From Candidatus Accumulibacter sp. ACC003 (GTDB taxonomy: Bacteria > Pseudomonadota > Gammaproteobacteria > Burkholderiales > Rhodocyclaceae): DNA of 64,000 nt. Positions 56,564 through 64,000 of this stretch are shown here, piece after piece. Under the pieces are notes generated by a model. That model was not told where the DNA came from. It did not search any database and saw only the letters and a list, made by a program, of their open reading frames with translations. The translations under genes were made by a program, and so were the position numbers. How positions within the stretch are numbered: the stretch's first letter is position 1; every line of letters starts with the position of its first letter. The stretch covers positions 699,001 to 763,000 of the forward strand of contig NZ_CAJQTX010000001.1 of assembly GCF_907163085.1 (NCBI RefSeq), given 5' to 3'.

Positions 56564-57712
56564 CTAGTACAAGGATTTGAAGCGGCCATTTTCGATGACC
56601 GAGAGGAAGGTTTCGCGCTGCGTGTCGCCATTGGCGTCAAAGTGGATCGGCGACTGCGCGCCGGCAAAGTCGGCGTGCGTAAGCAGTGCCTGCTTGAGTG
56701 TCTGGCCTGCGGATCGGGCGGTGAGCGCGTCGAGCGCGACGTTGGTGGCGTCGAAAGCGGTCAGCCCGGGGTAGCCCGGTTCGTGGCCGAAGCGCTTACG
56801 GTAGGCGCTCAGGAATGCCAGGTAGGCCGCTGCCTTGCTTTCGCGGTCTACGTACTGCGCGACGACGACGCCTTCGACGGCTCGGCCACCGAGTTCGACC
56901 AGTCGCTCGGTGGCCGCCCACTCGGCGGTGCCGATGCGAACGGCGGCGTCGCGCATGCGGATCTGCTGGATCAGCAGCGCACTGTCCACCGAATTGCTGA
57001 TTATCACCACGCCGTCTGGCTTGCTGTCGAGAACGCTGCTCGCCAGCGCCGCCAGGGACTCGTTGGACGCGAAGCCGATGGCATCGACGACCTGCCCACC
57101 CAGGCCCTCGAAGGCCTGCCGGAAATCATCCGCCCAGCTCTTGGTGTAAGCGTCGTTGCGGAGATCGCAGACGAGCACCACGCGACGCAGACCATTGCCC
57201 CGGAAATGATGTTCGGCCGACTTGAAAACGTGCGACCGGGTCGGGGCAACGACGCGAAAGAACTGGTCATCAATAGCCGTCAGCGCGTTGGTCGTTGCCG
57301 TCGGCGAAATAAATGGAATGCCGGCAGCATTGAACTGCGGCAGCACGATCAGCGCCATGGCGCTGGTCATCGGACCGATCACCACCTCGACCTTGCGGGC
57401 CAGCAGGCGAGCGACAGCCTGCCGGGCGACCTCGGGGTCCTGTTGATCGTCCTCGGCGATCAGTTCGATCGGTCGCCCGTTGATGCCGCCCTGCTGGTTG
57501 CGCATTTCGACCGCCAGCGTCGCGCCGTTGCGGCCGCCGATACCGAGGTCGGCGACGCGCCCCGAGAGACCGCCCAGGAAGCCGATGCGCAGCGGCTCCG
57601 GCGGCGTGCAGGCAAGCATGCCGAACAAGCAGATGAAAAGCATCGCGGCGACCCACAGCCGAGCGCAGCGAGCGTCTGGCGCACGCACCACCCTGCTTGG
57701 AGAAAAGAACAT
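56564..57712 (-). CDS. Periplasmic substrate-binding lipoprotein (branched-chain amino acid type, PBP1)
   Basis: A 382-residue protein with a lipoprotein signal (AAMLFICLFGMLAC, lipobox MLAC). The start at 57712 has GAGGT 5 nt upstream. The mature part is a type I periplasmic binding fold: IGFLGGLSGRVADLGIGGRNGATLAVE, GGINGRPIELIAEDDQQDPE, VIGPMTSAMA, FISPTATTNALT, PGLTAFDATNVALDAL. There are no ABC permease or ATPase genes next to it; instead it is 86 bp upstream of the GGDEF-EAL gene. It therefore probably works as a sensory binding protein and not as part of a transporter. Confidence 0.88.
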   Translation of the reverse strand: MFFSPSRVVRAPDARCARLWVAAMLFICLFGMLACTPPEPLRIGFLGGLSGRVADLGIGGRNGATLAVEMRNQQGGINGRPIELIAEDDQQDPEVARQAVARLLARKVEVVIGPMTSAMALIVLPQFNAAGIPFISPTATTNALTAIDDQFFRVVAPTRSHVFKSAEHHFRGNGLRRVVLVCDLRNDAYTKSWADDFRQAFEGLGGQVVDAIGFASNESLAALASSVLDSKPDGVVIISNSVDSALLIQQIRMRDAAVRIGTAEWAATERLVELGGRAVEGVVVAQYVDRESKAAAYLAFLSAYRKRFGHEPGYPGLTAFDATNVALDALTARSAGQTLKQALLTHADFAGAQSPIHFDANGDTQRETFLSVIENGRFKSLY

Positions 57713-58130
57713 GCGCACCTCATTGAGCTCCAGATTTACCTGCGGCACGCGTTACGCGATTGAGCTGTCATTGTACGGGAGTCGATACGCTGCAGCGCTG
57801 TCGAGGTGACGTCGGCAAGAAAGTTCCAGGCCACCACACCGAGGCCGTCGCTGTCGGCCTTGAGAAAGCGCCTCGCCGATCTGAATCGTCGGTGGTACGC
57901 AGTCAGCGAAGCCGCCGACCGGCGGCACTCGTTCGCCTCTTCTCGGCCAACAGCCCTTGCCTTTTGCGTGGGAGATCGGCGGCAGATTCCCGGAAACATC
58001 ACAAATTCGCCTACGAAATGCACTCAAGCGATTGAAAGTCATGACATATTTGGACTATCATGGCAGCCGTCGTCGATCTTCGATCTGACGCCACTTTTGC
58101 ACCAGAACGTACCCACAGGGAGAGAGATAG
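57713..58130. other. Divergent intergenic region upstream of ppk2
   Basis: About 420 bp between the substrate-binding gene and ppk2. Expected to hold both promoters. The part at 57990-58070 is less GC-rich (TGAAAGTCATGACATATTTG region) and is the best place for a ppk2 promoter. A pho-box could not be assigned with confidence. Confidence 0.5.
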
Positions 58131-59387
58131 ATGGACAAAAGGACTCCGCCACCCAGCCCGACCAGCGACAGCAGCACGGCAGGAGAAGCAGCAAGCGAGA
58201 AAGCGGCAGCCGCAGCGGCCAAACCGACGCCGCGGGCCCGCGCGGTTTCGGGATCTGCCCGCGCGGCGCAACCGCGCAAGGCGTCGGCTGGTGACGTGGC
58301 GCCCGCCCGCACTCCCGAGGGAATGGAAGCTTACGATGTCGCCGAAGCAACGAGTTCGGCGATCGAGCACAAAAAGGTCGCGCTGCGCGACATCATCGCG
58401 CAGGCCACCGTTGGCGACACGGCTTCACTGGCCAAAACGCTCGAAGCGATCATGACCGGCGCTTCGCCCGATGACGCTGCGGCACTGCGCAAGGCGCTGA
58501 TGGAACAAGAGAAAGGGCCGCAAGCAAGGCAAGCAAGCAGCCCGGACGACGAACTGGCATCCAGTTGGCGCGAAACGAGTTCTTACCCCTACCGCAACCT
58601 GATGTCGCGCAAAGCGTACGAGAAGCAGAAATACCGCTTGCAGGTCGAGTTGCTCAAGCTGCAGAACTGGATCAAGGAAACCGGTCAGCGCGTGGTGGTC
58701 ATTTTCGAAGGCCGCGACGCGGCGGGCAAGGGTGGGGCGATCAAGCGGTTTACCGAGCACCTCAATCCACGCGGTGGGCGGGTCATCGCGCTCGAGAAAC
58801 CGAATGAACAGGAACGCGGCCAGTGGTACTTCCAGCGCTACGTGCGGCACCTGCCGACCGCCGGCGAAATCGTCTTCTGCGACCGCTCGTGGTACAACCG
58901 CGGCGGCGTCGAGCGGGTGATGGGTTTCTGCAGCGAAGACGAATACACCGAGTTCATGCGCCAGACCCCGGAAGTCGAACGTACGCTGGTTCGCAGCGGC
59001 ATCCACCTGATCAAGTTCTGGTTTTCGGTGAGCCGCAAGGAACAGCGCCGCCGCTTCAAAGAGCGGCAGGTGCATCCGCTCAAGCAGTGGAAGCTGTCGC
59101 CGATCGACCTGGCCTCGCTCGACAAATGGGACGACTATACCAAGGCCAAGGAGGCGATGTTCTTTCATACCGACACCGCCGAGACACCGTGGACGGTGAT
59201 CAAGTCCGACTGCAAGAAGCGTGCGCGTCTGAATGCCATGCGCTACGTCCTGCACAAGCTGAACTACACCGGCAAGGATATCAATGCCATTGGCCCGATC
59301 GACCCGCTGCTCGTTGGCCGCCCGCACGTCGTCTACGAACCCAGCGGTTCGGTTCACCCGGCAGGCGAACACACGCCGATCCTGTAG
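58131..59387 (+). CDS. ppk2: Polyphosphate kinase 2 family protein with N-terminal extension
   Basis: A 418-residue protein; the ATG follows GGGAGAGAGATAG. The PPK2 core begins near residue 150: Walker A EGRDAAGKGG (193-202), KRFTEHLNPRGGRVIAL, lid and Walker B (FCDRSWYNRGGVERVMGF), KFWFSVSRKEQRRRF and LSPIDLASLDKWDDYTKAKEAMF in part. PPK2 enzymes move phosphate between polyphosphate and nucleotides. The first 145 residues are an unusual Ala/Pro-rich stretch followed by a helical segment (about 65-130) absent from minimal PPK2 proteins; it may be a localisation or regulatory part. Class I versus other PPK2 classes cannot be fixed by eye. Confidence 0.93.
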   Translation: MDKRTPPPSPTSDSSTAGEAASEKAAAAAAKPTPRARAVSGSARAAQPRKASAGDVAPARTPEGMEAYDVAEATSSAIEHKKVALRDIIAQATVGDTASLAKTLEAIMTGASPDDAAALRKALMEQEKGPQARQASSPDDELASSWRETSSYPYRNLMSRKAYEKQKYRLQVELLKLQNWIKETGQRVVVIFEGRDAAGKGGAIKRFTEHLNPRGGRVIALEKPNEQERGQWYFQRYVRHLPTAGEIVFCDRSWYNRGGVERVMGFCSEDEYTEFMRQTPEVERTLVRSGIHLIKFWFSVSRKEQRRRFKERQVHPLKQWKLSPIDLASLDKWDDYTKAKEAMFFHTDTAETPWTVIKSDCKKRARLNAMRYVLHKLNYTGKDINAIGPIDPLLVGRPHVVYEPSGSVHPAGEHTPIL

Positions 59388-59419
59388 ATTGCAGCGCCGC
59401 CGGCGTTGACCGCACAGCA

Positions 59420-59448
59420 AAGGGGGCGCCGCCGGCGCCCCTTTTTTC
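59420..59448 (+). terminator. Rho-independent terminator after ppk2
   Basis: GGGGCGCC GCC GGCGCCCC followed by TTTTTT, 33 bp after the stop. Perfect 8-bp stem. Confidence 0.9.
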
Positions 59449-59502
59449 CCTTCATCGCGCGCCGCCGCTGTACCGACGCTCTTCATCCCACTGATCTGAA
59501 CC

Positions 59503-60108
59503 TTGGCCATCCTTCGTCTCCAGCAATTGATCACTCGCCACGTCGGTCCGATCGAGCTCAGCGTCGCGGCCGGCGAGTGCGTTTGCATTCACGGCGCCTC
59601 GGGCAGCGGCAAGACGCTGTTGCTGCGCGCCATCGCCGATCTCGACCCCCACGACGGCGAGGCCTGGCTCGATGCGGAAAGTTGTTCGAGTCTGCCCGCC
59701 CCGGACTGGCGCCGTTCGGTGGCCCTGGTCATCGCCGAAAGCCAGTGGTGGTCCGAACGCGTCGGCGATCACTTCGCGATGGGCGTCGATGCCGCCTGGA
59801 TGGAAGGTCTCGGCTTGCCCACTGACGCCCTCGATTGGCAGCTTGGCCGCTGCTCAACCGGCGAGAGACAGCGACTGGCCTTGTTGCGGACCTTGATGCA
59901 GGCGCCGGCAGTGCTCCTGCTTGACGAGCCGACCGGCAATCTCGACCAGGAAAGTACGCAGCGCGTCGAGGCTTTGCTCGACGACTATCGACGGCAGAGG
60001 CAGGCGGCCCTGCTGTGGGTCAGCCACGACACCGGCCAGATCGATCGCGTCGCGGCTCGCCGCTTCATTCTGCGCGACGGCCAACTGGCAGAAGAAGCAA
60101 GGCCATGA
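59503..60108 (+). CDS. fetA: ABC transporter ATP-binding protein (FetA/YbbL-like)
   Basis: A 201-residue ABC ATPase. The only plausible start is TTG at 59503 (read as Met, -AILRLQQLITRHVG). Walker A GASGSGKTLL (about 32-41), a degenerate signature (CSTGERQRLALLRTL), Walker B VLLLDEPTGNLD and H-loop VSHD. Coupled by ATGA to the permease gene (60105). FetAB in E. coli exports iron under oxidative stress; the pair here matches by size and order. Confidence 0.85.
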   Translation: MAILRLQQLITRHVGPIELSVAAGECVCIHGASGSGKTLLLRAIADLDPHDGEAWLDAESCSSLPAPDWRRSVALVIAESQWWSERVGDHFAMGVDAAWMEGLGLPTDALDWQLGRCSTGERQRLALLRTLMQAPAVLLLDEPTGNLDQESTQRVEALLDDYRRQRQAALLWVSHDTGQIDRVAARRFILRDGQLAEEARP

Positions 60109-60908
60109 ACGTGATCGCCCTTTCCCCGTTCGATCTGGCAGTCGCCGCGCTCCTGATCCTGGCTCTGGCTGGCCTGTCGCGGCGACTGCAGCTCGGCGTC
60201 GAGCGGCAACTACTGGCGTCGGCGGCGCGCAGCACCATTCAACTGTTCCTGATTGGTCTGGTCCTCAAGGTCCTGTTCGACAACGTCCATCTGGTCTGGG
60301 TGGCGCTGATGGCGACGGTGATGATCGTCGTCGCCGGGCGCGAGGTGATGGTCAGGCAGAAGCGCCGCTTCGTCGGCTGGTGGGGATTCGGCGTCGGCAC
60401 CGTGTCAATGTTCGTCTCGTCGTTCACGGTCACCGTCATGGCCTTGCTCGTGGTGATTGGCACCAGCCCATGGTACGCGCCGCAATACGCGATTCCGCTG
60501 CTGGGAATGATCCTCGGCAATACCATGAACGGCATCTCGCTGGGCCTCGACCGGCTGACCCAGGATGCCGCCCAGAAGCGCTCGATCATAGAGTCGCGTC
60601 TGGCACTCGGCCAGAGCTGGCAGCAGGCGATTTCCGATAGTCGCCACGAGGCCATCCGCGTCGGCCTGATCCCGATCATCAACGCCATGTCGGCGGCCGG
60701 GATCGTCAGCCTGCCGGGGATGATGACCGGTCAGATCCTCGCCGGAATACCGCCGGTCGAGGCCGTCAAGTACCAGATCCTGGTGATGTTCCTGATCGCC
60801 GGCGGCACCGGCTTCGGGACCGTGGTGGCGGTCAGTTTTGCCGCCCGCCGCCTGTTCGACGAACGCCAGCGTTTACGACTCGACCGCTTGAGTTCGCCGA
60901 AGACGTGA
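60105..60908 (+). CDS. fetB: ABC transporter permease (FetB/YbbM, UPF0014)
   Basis: A 267-residue inner-membrane protein with about seven helices. Family motifs: RSTIQLFLIGLVLKVLF, GREVMVRQKRRFVGWW, IPLLGMILGNTMNGISLGLDRL and SLPGMMTGQILAGIPPVEAVKYQI in part. The central LGMILGNTMNGISL and LPGMMTGQIL are diagnostic of UPF0014. It begins inside the last codons of fetA. Likely exports iron, or a related metal, with FetA. Confidence 0.93.
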   Translation: MNVIALSPFDLAVAALLILALAGLSRRLQLGVERQLLASAARSTIQLFLIGLVLKVLFDNVHLVWVALMATVMIVVAGREVMVRQKRRFVGWWGFGVGTVSMFVSSFTVTVMALLVVIGTSPWYAPQYAIPLLGMILGNTMNGISLGLDRLTQDAAQKRSIIESRLALGQSWQQAISDSRHEAIRVGLIPIINAMSAAGIVSLPGMMTGQILAGIPPVEAVKYQILVMFLIAGGTGFGTVVAVSFAARRLFDERQRLRLDRLSSPKT

Positions 60909-61107
60909 TCCCGAACGGGCGCGTCGCGGTCAGTGGCATGGCGGCAAACGCCCGGCCAGCGCGAACGGCCGGGCGCCGATTCGGCCGCGAGCTGGCTATT
61001 TCCGACAGGCAAAAAAGAGGCTGTCGGAGTTCTCGTCGCTGATTGCTTCGCCAGCACTCCAGAACATCCCGACAGCCACATCGCACGCAGGCGTGCGATC
61101 AACGCTT

Positions 61108-61233
61108 CTATTTGTGGATCAATGGCGCCGCACCAGAGGCGTGCTTTTCGGCCTGTTTGGCGGTCTTTTTTTCTTTTGGCGTCAGCAGCGCTTGCTTCTT
61201 CGTTTCCTTGTTGCCTTGCCTTATCTTGCCCAT
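61108..61233 (-). CDS. Small conserved basic protein (41 aa)
   Basis: A 41-residue lysine-rich protein, MGKIRQGNKETKKQALLTPK… to …HASGAAPLIHK, with AGGAGA 7 nt before the ATG at 61233. Similar tiny proteins with the MGKIRQGN start and LTPKEKK core occur across betaproteobacteria, so it is likely a real gene. High positive charge suggests binding to RNA, DNA or an acidic partner. The function is unknown. No operon partner on this strand. Confidence 0.7.
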   Translation of the reverse strand: MGKIRQGNKETKKQALLTPKEKKTAKQAEKHASGAAPLIHK

Positions 61234-61557
61234 GATCGTTCTCCTGGTGAGCACCGGCGGCCGCAGGTGCGATTTCAGTATAGGCCGATCGCCGACAAGA
61301 AACCGTTTGCCCGGAAATAGGCCGCCTGCCTTGATCGTCGGCCAAGCGACGGCGGGCACGGAAACGTGCACGCCGGGTCGGTCGAGGGGCAAGCCGCGAG
61401 CGCTTGGGCAAGACGACAGGGGCTCAACGGGAACAGTCAACTCAGGTAGAATCGGCGGCGATCCTGGCTGTTGGCGCGGCAGTGGAAGTCGCTCGCTGCG
61501 CCATTCGTCGCTGACGCGCTCAGCCGGCAAAACAATCCATTGATGACAGGTTACGAC
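61234..61557. other. Divergent intergenic region, nothing recognised
   Basis: About 320 bp between the 41-aa gene and the phosphatase gene. Open frames run through on both strands without family resemblance. It should carry both promoters. Confidence 0.5.
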
Positions 61558-62061
61558 ATGAGTGTCCATCCCTACGATTTGCTGCCGCTGCCTGGATGCC
61601 GCGGCGGTTTGCTCCTCACTCCTTGCCCGGGAACGACCAGCGTCGCCACCGAGACGGCGCTTCTCGAGCTCAAGGCCGCCGGTGCCGAGGCGCTGATTAC
61701 GCTGATGCCGGAAGCTGAAATGGCGAGGAATTCTGTGACCGACCTGCCGACGCTTTGCGCCGGACACGGGCTGCAATGGTTTCATCTGCCGATTGACGAC
61801 GACCAGGCACCGGCTGCAGAGTTTGCCCTTGCCTGGCAAGCGCAGCGGGCGGCTGTGCAAGAGCTTCTCGACGCCGGCAAGAAGATTGCCGTCCACTGCA
61901 AAGGCGGTTCGGGCCGCACGGGTTTGCTGGCGGCGCAAATCCTCGTCGAGCGAGGCTGCTCGAAAGACGATGCCATCGTGGCGGTCAAGGAGCTGCGACC
62001 GAAGGCGCTGAGCCTGGCGGTTCATCAGGATTATCTGGCGCGATTGCCGCTCGCTGGGTAA
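61558..62061 (+). CDS. Dual-specificity/cyclin-dependent-kinase-inhibitor-type protein phosphatase
   Basis: A 167-residue protein; ATG 61558 (MSVHPYDLLPLPGCRGG) has AGG 7 nt upstream, with an ATG five codons earlier as alternative. The active-site P-loop HCKGGSGRTG (C-x5-R) is intact, and the general-acid Asp region is in HLPIDDDQAP. Structure resembles CDKN3-like and bacterial DSP proteins that dephosphorylate Tyr/Ser/Thr or nucleotide substrates. It lies 160 bp upstream of the carbamoyltransferase gene on the same strand. Substrate unknown. Confidence 0.85.
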   Translation: MSVHPYDLLPLPGCRGGLLLTPCPGTTSVATETALLELKAAGAEALITLMPEAEMARNSVTDLPTLCAGHGLQWFHLPIDDDQAPAAEFALAWQAQRAAVQELLDAGKKIAVHCKGGSGRTGLLAAQILVERGCSKDDAIVAVKELRPKALSLAVHQDYLARLPLAG

Positions 62062-62224
62062 GCGCGTTTTGTCGCAGCGTGCGCGCCAGCGCGCGGCGGC
62101 CTGGCTGGCGCTCGCCGCCGATCGTGCAGCGCGAAGCGACGCTGCTGCAGGTATACTCCAGCTTTCTTCGGTCCGCCGCCTAGCGGCTTCCCGGGCCGCA
62201 AGAGTGACCCTGTGAGACCCCACC

Positions 62225-64000
62225 TTGGCCCTGATCCTACTCGGACTATCCGGCGCGCTGACCCACGACCCCTCGGCAGCGCTGTACATCAATGGCAAAC
62301 TCGTTGCCGCAGCGGAAGAAGAACGCTTCGTTCGCGACAAGCACGCCAAGAACCGCATGCCCTACGAAGCGGCGAAATTCTGCCTGGAGTTCGCCGGCAT
62401 CAAGCCGGCCGACGTCGATGCGGTGGCTATTCCCTTTGCGCCGATCAGCATTTTCGAGCCGGCGCGCTGGCATTACGCCAAGCGCTACTGGTACGCGCCG
62501 GAGCGGGCGCTCGACGCCATCCTGACCGGCAACCGGCGTTTTTACCGCTACCGCAAGCGCATCGAGTGGTGTCTGCTACAGCTCGGTTTTGATCTCAAGA
62601 AGACCGACATCGTGCCGGTGGAGCACCATCTGGCGCACGCCGCCAGCGCCTATTTCTGCGCCGGCTTTACGGAGAAGACGGCGATTCTCGGCATCGACGG
62701 TAAGGGTGAGTACGCAACCACCTTCTTCGGTTACGGCGAGCACGGGCGAATTCACAAGATCAAGGAGTTCTACGACCCCGATTCGCTCGGCGGCCTGTAT
62801 GGCGCATTGACCGAGTACCTCGGTTTCGAGATGCTCGACGGCGAGTACAAGGTGATGGGCATGGCACCTTACGGTGACCCGCTGCGCTACGATTTCTCGC
62901 GCCTGGCGAAATTCGAGAATGGCGAACTGCGCGTCAACACCGATTACGCCAACGTGATCGGCTTTCGCCGTTACAAGGAAAAAGGGAAGGGTTACTACTT
63001 CTCGCCGAAATTGGTCGAGTGGCTCGGTCCAAAGCGCACCGGCGACGTCGCCGATGACCCCTACATCCATTACGCAGCAAGCATGCAGAAGCTGTTCGAG
63101 GACCTCGCTTTGCAGATGCTCGAGCATTATCTCGGCGATATCCTGCGCGAAACCGGCCGGCTCGCTTTTTCGGGTGGTGGTGCGCTCAACGTCAAGCTCA
63201 ACCAGAAGATCATCGCCCGTCCGGATGTCAGGGAGCTCTACGTCCAGCCGGCGTCGGGTGACGCTGGCACGGCAGTTGGTGCGGCGGCGTGGGTATCGGT
63301 GCAACGCGGCGTGCCGGTCGAGAAGATGGAACATGTCTTCCTCGGGCCGGCCTACAGCAATGAAGACGTCATCGCCGCCTGCGCCCGTCATCCCGCGCAG
63401 CCGCAATGGCGACGCCTGCGCCAGGTGGACAAGGAAGTCGCCGCGATCCTGGTCGCCGGCAACCCGGTCGCCTGGTTCCAGGGGCGGATGGAGTTTGGTC
63501 CGCGGGCACTCGGCGGCCGCTCGATCCTCGGTTGCCCGAGCGTTGCCGGGGTGGCCGACCGCATCAACGCACAGATCAAGTTCCGCGAGCGCTGGCGGCC
63601 ATTTTGTCCAAGCATGCTCGATACCGTCGGCCGGCAAATGCTCGGCAGCGACCACCCGGCGCCGTTCATGACCTTCACCTTCGCTGTCGCCGACGGCTGG
63701 AAGGAGCGTGTTCCGGAAGTCGTGCACGAAGACGGTAGTTCGCGCGCGCAGGTGCTACAACGGCAATTCAACCCGCGCTACTACGACCTGATGGTCGAAC
63801 TCGAGCAACTCACCGGCAACGGCGTCGTCCTCAACACCTCGCTCAACCGCCGTGGCGAGCCGATGATCTGTTCGCCGACCGATGCGTTGAACATGTTCTT
63901 CGCTTCGGACCTCGAGTACCTGGTGATGGAAGACGTATTGGTCGTCAAGGCTGCGCTGCCCGCAGAGTTCGATGGCAAAGTGGCGCCGGCCGCGGCGTAG
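62225..64000 (+). CDS. Carbamoyltransferase, NodU/CmcH family
   Basis: A 591-residue protein starting at TTG 62225 (LILLGLSGALTHDPSAALYINGK) and ending at the last base of the window. N-terminal ASKHA-type domain with AAEEERFVRDKHAKN, EHHLAHAASAYF (metal-binding histidines), ILGIDGKGEYATTFFGYG, GLYGALTEYLGF and KVMGMAPYGD; C-terminal domain with WFQGRMEFGPRALGGRSILG and NTSLNRRGEPMICSPTDAL. Such enzymes transfer a carbamoyl group from carbamoyl phosphate to sugars or antibiotics, in Nod factors and surface polysaccharides. The acceptor is unknown and no glycan genes are visible here. Confidence 0.92.
   Translation: MALILLGLSGALTHDPSAALYINGKLVAAAEEERFVRDKHAKNRMPYEAAKFCLEFAGIKPADVDAVAIPFAPISIFEPARWHYAKRYWYAPERALDAILTGNRRFYRYRKRIEWCLLQLGFDLKKTDIVPVEHHLAHAASAYFCAGFTEKTAILGIDGKGEYATTFFGYGEHGRIHKIKEFYDPDSLGGLYGALTEYLGFEMLDGEYKVMGMAPYGDPLRYDFSRLAKFENGELRVNTDYANVIGFRRYKEKGKGYYFSPKLVEWLGPKRTGDVADDPYIHYAASMQKLFEDLALQMLEHYLGDILRETGRLAFSGGGALNVKLNQKIIARPDVRELYVQPASGDAGTAVGAAAWVSVQRGVPVEKMEHVFLGPAYSNEDVIAACARHPAQPQWRRLRQVDKEVAAILVAGNPVAWFQGRMEFGPRALGGRSILGCPSVAGVADRINAQIKFRERWRPFCPSMLDTVGRQMLGSDHPAPFMTFTFAVADGWKERVPEVVHEDGSSRAQVLQRQFNPRYYDLMVELEQLTGNGVVLNTSLNRRGEPMICSPTDALNMFFASDLEYLVMEDVLVVKAALPAEFDGKVAPAAA

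Overview
The window is GC-rich chromosomal DNA from a betaproteobacterium. Family content points to the Rhodocyclales, probably a Candidatus Accumulibacter-like polyphosphate-accumulating organism. The pointers are a DUF2863 protein next to a complete biotin operon, the nadE-glnB pair, an N-terminally extended PPK2, an AsmA-like protein with a helical N-terminal module, several STAND ATPases with FGE-fold C-termini, and heavy transposon load. The assignment is inference from gene families; there is no rRNA or marker phylogeny in the window.

Layout. (1) 1-11600 is a decayed RND efflux operon (membrane-fusion protein, pump, outer-membrane factor, all on the minus strand) invaded by two inverted copies of a Tn552/Tn5053-like transposon. 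The right copy (4765-9960) has TGTTACGTCCG ends and a 5-bp GCGAC target duplication inside the pump gene. It has itself been invaded by a second element whose transposase joins a DUF4338/DruA-like domain to an ISAs1-type DDE domain across an A AAA AAG frameshift site. (2) 11926-19293 is housekeeping: a YhcB-like protein, uvrB, an aromatic/aspartate aminotransferase, REP-like inverted repeats, an AsmA-like protein and tRNA-Asn. (3) 19294-26130 is an accessory patch after tRNA-Asn: a Gabija-like pair (OLD-family ATPase/TOPRIM nuclease plus UvrD-like helicase), an IS4/IS50-type element directly upstream of it, and a DUF4230-like gene broken by an in-frame TGA. (4) 26364-34274 holds a lipocalin lipoprotein, the coupled run DUF2863-bioA-bioF-bioH-bioC-bioD, and two small proteins (F5/8-type fold and DUF2934). 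(5) 34583-40658 is the most unusual stretch: a SEFIR-STAND-FGE gene with a 1-nt frameshift, a fragment of a reverse transcriptase, an isolated variable-region-like fragment, and an intact TIR-STAND-FGE gene on the other strand. (6) 40889-50219 is housekeeping: tRNA-Val, lolA, ftsK, a Crp/Fnr regulator, trxB, an Smr protein, glnB, nadE, ppa and yfcG-like GST. (7) 50424-57712 has a third STAND-FGE paralogue, then a sensory GGDEF-EAL protein with a substrate-binding lipoprotein upstream of it. (8) 58131-64000 has PPK2, FetAB-like ABC genes, a 41-aa basic protein, a dual-specificity phosphatase and a NodU/CmcH carbamoyltransferase.

How the parts fit. The main candidate for an under-described system is the set of three STAND ATPases that share a C-terminal FGE (C-type-lectin-like) module but differ in their N-terminal effector (SEFIR, TIR, none). 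Their C-termini have the GGSW...R...GFR layout of diversity-generating retroelement (DGR) targets and lack the FGE catalytic cysteine pair. The reverse-transcriptase C-terminus lying between two of them suggests the remains of a local DGR, so these proteins may be immune-type sensors whose recognition face was, or still is, diversified by a reverse transcriptase elsewhere in the genome. The Gabija-like pair and the abundant transposons support a picture of a genome under strong mobile-element pressure.
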